From NCBI RefSeq assembly GCF_026627505.1, contig NZ_JAPNLK010000092.1, forward strand, positions 1-32,279: a stretch of DNA of 32,279 nucleotides. The letters are read 5' to 3'. The stretch comes from Streptomyces sp. H27-H5. Lineage in GTDB: Bacteria; Actinomycetota; Actinomycetes; Streptomycetales; Streptomycetaceae. The position numbers were made by a program, and so were the translations under genes. Shown piece after piece: positions 24,067-32,279 of this stretch; within the stretch, counting starts at the first letter, position 1, and each line of letters opens with the position of its first letter. The notes below the pieces were generated by a model that was not told where the DNA came from, searched no databases, and saw only the letters and a program-made list of their open reading frames with translations.

Positions 24067-24522
24067 TCACAGGTCCACGGGCAGGCCCGTGTGGTCCTTG
24101 ATGCGCTTCATGATGATCTGGGAGTTGACCTCGGTGACTCCGGACAGCGCGGTGAGCTGTTCGATCCACAGGCGCTCGTAGGCGCGCAGGTCGGCGACGG
24201 CGATGCGCAGCAGGCAGCCCGGGCTGCCGAACAGTCGGTAGGCCTCGATGACGTCGGGGATGTCCTGGAGGGCCGCCTCGAAGGCCTCGACCGCTTCGCG
24301 GTCGCGCCGCACCTCGACGGAGACCAGCACCTCGAAGCCGCGGCCCACCGCCTCGGGGTCGATCACCGCGCGGTAGCCCTGGATCACCCCGTCCTGTTCC
24401 AGTTGGCGCACCCGGCGCATGCAGGGGGAGGGGGTCAGGCCCACGCGCTGGGCCAGCTCCTGGTTGCTGAGGCGACCGTCCTGCTGAAGCTCGCGCAAGA
24501 TTTCGCGATCGATGGCGTCCAT
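24067..24522 (-). CDS. Lrp/AsnC-family transcription regulator
   Basis: This 151-residue protein has the family's two parts. The N-terminal DNA-binding helix-turn-helix spans about residues 2-50 (MDAIDREILRELQQDGRLS, then NQELAQRVGLTPSPCMRRV). The C-terminal RAM ligand-binding domain spans about 62-145 (RGFEVLVSVEV, GSPGCLLRIAV, SGVTEVNSQIIM). ATG at 24522 is preferred because the family normally starts there, with GGTGGTGGA upstream; GTG at 24540 is an alternative. It is divergent from an L-asparaginase gene, and the palindrome between them is a plausible operator. Regulation of asparagine use or of itself in response to an amino acid is inferred from this arrangement. Confidence 0.9.
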   Translation of the reverse strand: MDAIDREILRELQQDGRLSNQELAQRVGLTPSPCMRRVRQLEQDGVIQGYRAVIDPEAVGRGFEVLVSVEVRRDREAVEAFEAALQDIPDVIEAYRLFGSPGCLLRIAVADLRAYERLWIEQLTALSGVTEVNSQIIMKRIKDHTGLPVDL

Positions 24523-24566
24523 GACGCAATCATCCACCACCGAATGTCACGCCAGGGCCTCAAGTG

Positions 24567-24602
24567 GCAATCTCATTGCGCGTAGATCTTACTATCATTG
24601 CC
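24567..24602. promoter_or_regulatory. Palindromic operator candidate between Lrp-type and asparaginase genes
   Basis: GCAAT-CTC-ATTGC at 24567-24579 is a perfect 5+5 palindrome. Together with ATTGCC at 24597-24602 its left arm GGCAAT also forms a wider inverted repeat. The surrounding 60 bases are clearly more A/T-rich than the rest of the window, as expected of a shared promoter region. Lrp/AsnC proteins bind loosely conserved palindromes of this size. Confidence 0.55.
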
Positions 24603-24645
24603 TTTATCGGAATTGTGTGCGATCAGGCGTGAGGGAAGGGCGGGC

Positions 24646-25647
24646 ATGGGACGCATCGTCGTCATCAGCACCGGCGGAACGATAGCCAGCCGCTGGCAGG
24701 GATCCGGCTTCGCGGCCGACGCCGACGGCAGCGAGGTGATGGCCACCGCCCCGCTCCCCGAGGGGATCACCGTCGAGGTGGTGGACCTGTTCAGCGTCAA
24801 CAGCCCCCGGCTCACCACCGCCCACCAGCTGACCCTGCTGCGCACGGTCCACGAGGTCCTCGCCGACCCCGACGTCGACGGCATCGTTGTCACCCACGGC
24901 ACCGACACCCTGGAGGAGTCGGCCTTCCTCGTCGACCTCCACCACCACGACCCGCGCACCGTCGTGTTCACCGGCTCGCAACTGCCCATGGGCTCCGCGG
25001 ACGGCGACGGACCGGGCAACCTGTACGACGCGCTGCTCACCGCCGCCTCCACCCGCGGGCTCGGCGTCCTGATCACCTTCGCCGGACGGGTGCACGCCGC
25101 GCGCGGGACCGTGAAGACCCAGGCCGTGGCCCTGGACGCGTTCGCCGACCCCTCGAAGGTACTGCTCGGGAAGATCGGCTTCGGCAAGGTCACCATGCTG
25201 CGCACCCCGCAGCGGCCGACCCCGCTCGCCCTGCCCTCGATGCCGGAACTGCCGCCCCGCGTGGACATGGTGATGCACCACGCCGACGGCGACCCGGTGC
25301 TCCTGAACGCCGCCGTCGAGGCGGGCGCGCGCGGCATCGTCCTCGTCGGCACCGGGGCGGGCAACGCCACGCCCGAGATCGTCGACGCGGTACGGGACGC
25401 CGTCGAGCGGGGCGTCCTGGTCGCCCTGACCACGCGCGTCGCCGCCGGGCCGGTCACCGAGATCTACACGCACGGCGGGGCGGTCGACCTGGTCGCCGCC
25501 GGGGCCGTCCCCTCCGGGACGCTGCGCGCGGGTCAGGTGCGCATCGCCGTGCTGTCCGCGCTGCTCGCGGACGTCGAGCCGGGCGAGCGGGTACGGGTCC
25601 TGCGGGACGCCCTGGCCTCCGGCGGGCCGGTGCTGGTCGAGGCCTGA
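24646..25647 (+). CDS. L-asparaginase (bacterial type I/II family)
   Basis: This 333-residue enzyme hydrolyses asparagine to aspartate and ammonia. The first catalytic threonine lies in STGGTIAS (T9-G-G-T12) and the second in THGTDTLEESA (T86-D87, after H84-G85); the lysine of the second triad is probably in RGTVKTQAVALDAF. The C-terminal THGG and SGTLRAGQ blocks are also present. There is no signal peptide, so it is cytoplasmic. ATG at 24646 follows GAGGGAAGGG; the reading frame is open upstream but has no start signal there. Divergent from an Lrp/AsnC regulator that probably controls it. Confidence 0.92.
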   Translation: MGRIVVISTGGTIASRWQGSGFAADADGSEVMATAPLPEGITVEVVDLFSVNSPRLTTAHQLTLLRTVHEVLADPDVDGIVVTHGTDTLEESAFLVDLHHHDPRTVVFTGSQLPMGSADGDGPGNLYDALLTAASTRGLGVLITFAGRVHAARGTVKTQAVALDAFADPSKVLLGKIGFGKVTMLRTPQRPTPLALPSMPELPPRVDMVMHHADGDPVLLNAAVEAGARGIVLVGTGAGNATPEIVDAVRDAVERGVLVALTTRVAAGPVTEIYTHGGAVDLVAAGAVPSGTLRAGQVRIAVLSALLADVEPGERVRVLRDALASGGPVLVEA

Positions 25648-25672
25648 CCTCCGCGACCTCCGCGACCTCCGC
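25648..25672. repeat. 9-bp tandem repeat after the asparaginase gene
   Basis: CCTCCGCGA occurs twice in full and once for seven bases directly after the stop codon. It is probably replication-slippage noise; no function is indicated. Confidence 0.8.
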
Positions 25673-25685
25673 ATGAGGGCGGGGC

Positions 25686-25716
25686 GGGGCGGGTACGGGA
25701 ATCCCCGGCCCGCCCC
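25686..25716. terminator. Hairpin between asparaginase and meaB
   Basis: GGGGCGGG at 25686-25693 pairs with CCCGCCCC at 25709-25716, with GGGA/TCCC pairing possible inside the loop. It lies between two convergent genes, 39 bases after one stop and about 60 beyond the other, and probably serves both. Confidence 0.6.
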
Positions 25717-25777
25717 CTCGTCGTACGCCCCGCGCTCGTTCCGCCCGCGCGCCCCGCGCCCGCCGGATCCGGGCCCG

Positions 25778-26761
25778 TCAGGAGGCGTGGAAGGCCTTCA
25801 GGATCCGGTCCGCCGCCAGGGTCGGCGTCAGGGTGCCCTCCCGCACCGAGGCTTCCAGCGCGGGCGCGAGATCGCGTACGGCCGGGTCGGAGCGCAGCCG
25901 CTCCAACAGTTCCTCGCGCACCATCGACCAGGTCCACTCCACCTGCTGCGCGGCCCGCTTCGCGGCCAGCCGGCCGCCCGCCTCCAGGAGCCGGCGATGC
26001 TGCTCCAGGCGGTTCCAGATCTCGTCCAGGCCCGCCGACTCCCGCGCGCTGCACGTCAGGACCGGCGGGGTCCAGGCCGCGTCGGCCGGATGCATCAACC
26101 GCAGCGCGCCCGCCAGTTCACGCGCCGCCGCCTTCGCGTCGCGTTCGTGCGGGCCGTCGGCCTTGTTCACGGCCAGCACGTCGGCCAGTTCCAGGACGCC
26201 CTTCTTGATGCCCTGGAGCTGGTCGCCCGTACGGGCCAGCGAGAGCAGGAGGAAGGAGTCGACCATGCCGGCCACGGTCGTCTCCGACTGGCCGACGCCG
26301 ACCGTCTCGACGAGCACCACGTCGTAGCCCGCCGCCTCCATCACGATCATCGACTCGCGGGTGGCCTTGGCCACCCCGCCCAGCGTGCCCGCCGAGGGGG
26401 AGGGGCGGACGAAGGCCGCCGGGTCCACCGCGAGGCGTTCCATCCGGGTCTTGTCGCCGAGGATGGAACCGCCCGTGCGGGTGGACGAGGGGTCCACGGC
26501 CAGGACCGCCACCCGGTGGCCCAGCGCCGTGAGCATCGTGCCGAAGGCGTCGATGAAGGTGGACTTGCCCACCCCCGGGACGCCGCTGATGCCGATCCGG
26601 CGTGCCCGCCCCGAGTGCGGGAGCAACTCCGTCAGGAGCTGCTGGGCCAACGCCCGGTGGGCCGGCAGGGTGGACTCGACGAGCGTGATGGCGCGCGCGA
26701 CGAACGCGCGCTTCCCGTCGAGGACCCCCTTCGCGTACGCCTCGATGTCGATCTTCGGCAT
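25778..26761 (-). CDS. meaB: MeaB/ArgK-type GTPase, chaperone of methylmalonyl-CoA mutase
   Basis: This 327-residue G3E GTPase protects and reloads adenosylcobalamin-dependent mutase. The P-loop is GVPGVGKST (K66-S67), followed by LAVDPSSTRTGGSILGDKTRM, the base-binding NKAD and the switch-type ETVGVGQSE block, all characteristic of MeaB. The C-terminal helices resemble the dimerisation arm. Length matches the family. ATG at 26761 lies 10 bases after the mutB stop, so it is the third gene of a mutA-mutB-meaB operon. The older name ArgK for this family is historical. Confidence 0.95.
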   Translation of the reverse strand: MPKIDIEAYAKGVLDGKRAFVARAITLVESTLPAHRALAQQLLTELLPHSGRARRIGISGVPGVGKSTFIDAFGTMLTALGHRVAVLAVDPSSTRTGGSILGDKTRMERLAVDPAAFVRPSPSAGTLGGVAKATRESMIVMEAAGYDVVLVETVGVGQSETTVAGMVDSFLLLSLARTGDQLQGIKKGVLELADVLAVNKADGPHERDAKAAARELAGALRLMHPADAAWTPPVLTCSARESAGLDEIWNRLEQHRRLLEAGGRLAAKRAAQQVEWTWSMVREELLERLRSDPAVRDLAPALEASVREGTLTPTLAADRILKAFHAS

Positions 26762-26771
26762 CGACGCCCGC

Positions 26772-28957
<2,186 letters not shown>

Positions 28958-28961
<4 letters not shown>

Positions 28962-30817
28962 GGGGCCACTCCCATCCGGTCGAGTACGGAGGACAGTACG
29001 GCGACCGCGTCGCAGCCGGCGAAGACGTACTCGTCCACGGCCTGCCCGGCGGTACCGGGCCTGCCGGCGAGGAACACGGTCGTGGCGCCCGCCGAGCGCA
29101 GGGCCGCGGCCACCGCCTCGGCCTGCTCCTCGTACAGCGCGTCGCTGGAGCACAGCACCGCCATGCCGTCCGCGCCGCTCGCGGCGTAGGCGGCGGCGGC
29201 CGTCTCCGGGGTCACCGACACCGGGTCGTGCACCGGCTCGACGCCGCCCGCCTGGAAGAGGTTCGAGGCGAAGGTGGCGCGGCCGGTGTGCGCGGCCGCC
29301 GGCCCCAGGGCCGCCAGGAAGATCCGCGGCCGGGCCCCGGTCGCCGCGAGGTGCGCGTCACCACGGGCGCGCAGGGCCTCGTACGCCTCGTCGCGCCGGA
29401 CGCGGGGCAGCCCGCCGGTGGGGCCCTCGGGCGCCGGTTCGCGCACGACGGGCTTCTCCGACAGGTTCGGGAACTCGCTGACGCCGGTGATCGGTTCGCG
29501 GCGCTTGGCGAGCTTCTTGGAGCGCTCGGCCCAGGTGGCCGTCAGGCGCTCGGCGACCAGACCGGAACGCAGGGCCTCGGGAAGACCGCCCGCCTTCTCC
29601 ACCGTCCGGAAGAACTCCCAGGCGGCCGCGGCGAGTTCGGTGGTGAGCTGCTCGACGTAGTAGGAACCGCCGGCCGGGTCGATCACCCGGGCCAGGTGCG
29701 ACTCCTCCAGCAGGATCGTGGAGGTGTTGCGGGCGATGCGGCGCGCGAACGCGTCGGGCAGGCCCAGGTCGTGGTCGAAGGGGAGCACGGTGACGGAGTC
29801 CGCGCCGGCCACGCCCGCCGCCATGCAGGCGACGGTGGTGCGCAGCATGTTCACCCACGGGTCGCGCCGCGTCATCATCACCGGTGAGGTGACGGCGTGT
29901 TGACGCTGGGCGGCGGCCTCCGGGACCCCGCAGCCCTCGCCGATCCGGGCCCAGAGCCGGCGCGCGGCGCGCAGCTTGGCGATGGTGAGGAACTGGTCGG
30001 CGGTGGCCGCGTAGCGGAACTCCAACTGCCCGAAGGCCTCTTCGGTGCCCATGCCGGCGTCCGTGAGGGCGCGGAGGTAGGCGACGCCGGTGGCCAGGGA
30101 CAACCCCAGCTCCTCGGCGGCGCTGCCGCCCGCCTCGTGGTAGGGCAGGGCGTCCGCGGTCAGGGCGCGTACGTGGGGCCAGTCGGCGGCCGTCTCCCGG
30201 GCGAGCGCGGCGGCCTCGGCGAGGTCGAGCGCCTCACCCGTCCGCGCCTCGTGCCCCAGCGGGTCGACGCCCAGCGAGGCACGGGCGGCCTCGGGGGCCA
30301 CCCCGCGGTCGGCGTACAGACCCAGCAGCGCGCGGGCGGCGTCGGCGTACGCGGCGCCCGCGTCGAGCGTGATCGGGGCGAGGTCGAGGTAGACGCCGTC
30401 CAGGGCGCGGGCGAGACCGTCCACCGGGAGCCCGGTGGGGCCCAGGGTGAGCCAGAGGGAGGTGGTGCCGTTCTCCAGGTCCGCGAGGGCCGCCTCGTTC
30501 ACCCGAACGGGGTCGCTGCCGACGAACCGCTGGCGTACGTCCCAGCCCGACGCGCTCGTGCCCTCGGGCGTGCCCCCGCGGACGAAGGGGGCGAACCCGG
30601 GGAAGCCGGTGTCCTCCGCGTCGGGGCGTGCGGTGTACAGGGGGCGGGTGCGGAGCCCGTCCTCAAGCGTGGTGGACAACGCGTCTTCAGCTGCCTCGCC
30701 GGAGGCTTCCTTGCCCGACTTGCGCAGTACGCCTTCAACCAGGCGCTGCCACTGCTCATGTGTCGCGTCAGGAAACTCGGCGGCCAGGGAGAGCCCGTCA
30801 TCAGGCAGGACCGTCAT
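28958..30817 (-). CDS. mutA: Methylmalonyl-CoA mutase, small subunit
   Basis: This 619-residue protein is the non-catalytic partner of MutB, with a related barrel (FGQLEFRYAATADQFLTIAKL, RRDPWVNMLRTTVACMAAG, VIDPAGGSYYVEQLT). In the C-terminal B12-type domain the D-x-H-x-x-G motif is lost (AALGPAAAHTGRA instead), as expected for MutA, so it binds no cobalamin. ATG at 30817 is chosen because the protein starts MTVLPDDGLSLAAEFP there. No Shine-Dalgarno sequence precedes it, while TAGCAT lies 7 bases upstream, so a leaderless transcript is possible. It overlaps mutB by 4 bases. Confidence 0.93.
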
Positions 30818-30875
30818 GGCTCGAATGCTAGGGGGGTCGCTCAATCGAGACCAGAACCGCCGGATGTGATCTCGC

Positions 30876-30908
30876 ACTCGCAGGTCAGCGGGTGAGTTAC
30901 CTGCGAGT
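30876..30908. promoter_or_regulatory. 10-bp inverted repeat between the ROK gene end and mutA
   Basis: ACTCGCAGGT at 30876-30885 and ACCTGCGAGT at 30899-30908 are perfect inverted copies separated by 13 bases. The right arm overlaps the last codons and stop of the ROK-type gene, and the left arm lies about 60 bases upstream of the mutA start. It may be a terminator for the regulator gene, an operator for mutA, or both. The long loop and lack of a T-run leave this open. Confidence 0.5.
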
Positions 30909-32243
30909 AGGGGTATGGGGGGCGATGTCGGGCGGGCCGCTGGGTGCGGTGGCGGGGGCGAGCGCGGGCGCGGGCGCGGCGGCGGGGTCCTGGAACAGCG
31001 GGCCGAGCAGGACCGTCGCCGACGCCTGGGTGAGGACCGCCGGGCCCGCGTACGGGCCGATGATCCGGGCCGGGTCGTCGCAGACGTGCGACTGGGCCGT
31101 CGCCGCCTCGCGGATCTCGTCGAGATAGCCCTCGTGCAGGATGCTCGACAGCTCCGACACCAGCAGCACCGCCGGGTTGAACACGTCCAGCAGCAGGGCC
31201 GCGGCCCGCCCCACCGCACGGGCCCGCTCGCGCAGCAGCCGGTCGGCGCGGGGATCGCCGGTGGCGGCCGCGTCCACGATCAGCCCGATGGCCGGCTCGG
31301 GAACGATCCCGAGGCGCACGGCCTCGGCGCCCAGGGCCGTGTCGGATGCGGTGGCCTGGAGGCACCCCGTACGGCCGCACGCGCAACGGGCCGCCGATCC
31401 GGGGACGGGAAGGTGCGCGACGTCGCCCGCGGCCGAACCGGGGCCCTGGTGGACGGTGCCCTCGATGCCGAACGCGGCGTCCACCACGTTGCCGATGAAC
31501 AGGTGCACGATGCTGCGGCGGGCCGACGGGTGCCCGAACAGCATCTCGGCTCGGGCGACGGCCCGGGCGTGGTTGTCGAGGTGCACCGGCAACCCCAGGG
31601 CGGCCGACAGCTCGGCCGCGAGTGGCTTGTCGTGCCAGCCGAGTGCCTCGTGCCGTACGACGACCCCCTCGGCGGGGCGGATCCAGCCGCCTAGGGCGGC
31701 GCCGATGCCGAGGAGGGGGCGGTGGGCGGTTCGCGCGGCGGGCGTCGGGGGCTCGGTGGGCGCGGTGTGGTCGTGTGTCGTGCGGGCGTGCGTGGCGTGG
31801 CCGTGGTCGTGGAGGAAGCGGCGCAGTTCCGTCGCGAGACGGGCGGGGGTCGGTGGTCCGGCCGTGTGCGGGAGGGTGCGGCGGGCCACCACCTGGCCGC
31901 GGAGATCGACCAGGCTGAAGTTCGAGGCGGGCACGCCGATGTGCAGTCCGGCGGCGAGCGGGCCGCCTACGGCACCCGTGTGCAGGTCCAGCGGGATGCG
32001 GGGGCGGCCGGCGGTGCCGGGCCCGGCCGTCCCGGCCGCCTCGCCCGTTCCGCCGCTCGGGTGCGGGAGCTCGCGCAGCAGGCCGCTGCGGAGCAGGCCG
32101 GTGGTCTGGCGGGAGACGGCGGCCTGGCTCAGACCGCTCAGCGCGGAGATGCCGCTGCGGGCGACGGGGCCGTGCGCGAGGACGGTCCGCAGGACGGTGG
32201 CGGCGTTGGCGGCCGCGCGGCTGTCGCCGGGGGTGGGGGGCAT
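30897..32243 (-). CDS. ROK-family transcription regulator
   Basis: This 448-residue protein has an N-terminal winged helix-turn-helix (about residues 12-58; SGISALSGLSQAAVSRQT) and a C-terminal ROK sugar-kinase-like domain with the zinc motif CACGRTGC and the preceding GDVAHLPV block. ROK repressors respond to sugars or sugar phosphates. A Pro/His-rich insert (about residues 140-165, with HATHARTTHDHT) interrupts the first lobe and is probably a disordered loop. ATG at 32243 follows a G-rich stretch. It lies directly upstream of mutA on the same strand with an inverted repeat between; control of mutA is possible but not shown. The ligand cannot be read from the sequence. Confidence 0.88.
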   Translation of the reverse strand: MPPTPGDSRAAANAATVLRTVLAHGPVARSGISALSGLSQAAVSRQTTGLLRSGLLRELPHPSGGTGEAAGTAGPGTAGRPRIPLDLHTGAVGGPLAAGLHIGVPASNFSLVDLRGQVVARRTLPHTAGPPTPARLATELRRFLHDHGHATHARTTHDHTAPTEPPTPAARTAHRPLLGIGAALGGWIRPAEGVVVRHEALGWHDKPLAAELSAALGLPVHLDNHARAVARAEMLFGHPSARRSIVHLFIGNVVDAAFGIEGTVHQGPGSAAGDVAHLPVPGSAARCACGRTGCLQATASDTALGAEAVRLGIVPEPAIGLIVDAAATGDPRADRLLRERARAVGRAAALLLDVFNPAVLLVSELSSILHEGYLDEIREAATAQSHVCDDPARIIGPYAGPAVLTQASATVLLGPLFQDPAAAPAPALAPATAPSGPPDIAPHTPTRR

Positions 32244-32279
32244 GGGGCGACCGTAGCCCTGGCCGGGCGGGTGGGGGTG

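Overview
The window is high-GC actinobacterial DNA, most likely from a Streptomyces chromosome. This rests on strong G/C third-position bias, GTG/TTG starts, a WhiB-type regulator, a DUF4913 protein and a methylmalonyl-CoA mutase operon of the actinobacterial type. All gene assignments come from reading motifs by eye; nothing was searched.

Left edge (1-1150): no intact gene. It holds two nested inverted repeats and a broken IS1380-like transposase start, so it looks like an insertion-sequence graveyard. A small unknown gene (1151-1390) and an unusually long WhiB-domain protein (1404-2834) follow on the minus strand.

Core (2961-23910): a chromosomal type IV secretion-like locus in two divergent arms. 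The minus arm, read from 14481 down to 2961, encodes a TcpC/VirB8-like protein, a small VirB2-like membrane protein, a TcpE/VirB3-like protein, a VirB4-like ATPase, a lipoprotein, a VirB6/TrbL-like membrane protein, two copies of a Trp-rich family ('family A'), one copy of a second family ('family B') and a polytopic membrane protein. The plus arm (14769-23910) encodes a small tail-anchored protein, two tandem A-B pairs, a DUF4913 protein, a membrane-anchored NTF2-like protein, a cell-wall hydrolase combining lytic transglycosylase, M23 and NlpC/P60 domains, and a VirD4/TraG-like ATPase. No relaxase is visible, so this looks like a protein-export or envelope machine rather than a conjugative element. 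It resembles, from memory, the Streptomyces cmdABCDEF membrane-protein locus.

The most striking content is family B. All three copies carry, in order, the active-site signature of the CD38/Aplysia ADP-ribosyl cyclase family (FWS, LE[DT][TS], WxxxSxxYA, Sx5E). Each is preceded by a family A gene that overlaps it by 4 nt (GTGA or ATGA), and one extra family A gene stands alone. I infer NAD-consuming effectors with cognate partner or immunity proteins, possibly served by the linked type IV-like machine. Helically phased CTTTCC repeats lie upstream of both the tcpC-like gene and the 19297 gene, suggesting common control.

Right part (24067-32243): ordinary chromosomal genes. An Lrp/AsnC regulator is divergent from a type-I L-asparaginase, with a palindrome between them. 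Next comes a mutA-mutB-meaB operon on the minus strand (methylmalonyl-CoA mutase subunits and its GTPase chaperone), preceded by a ROK-family regulator.
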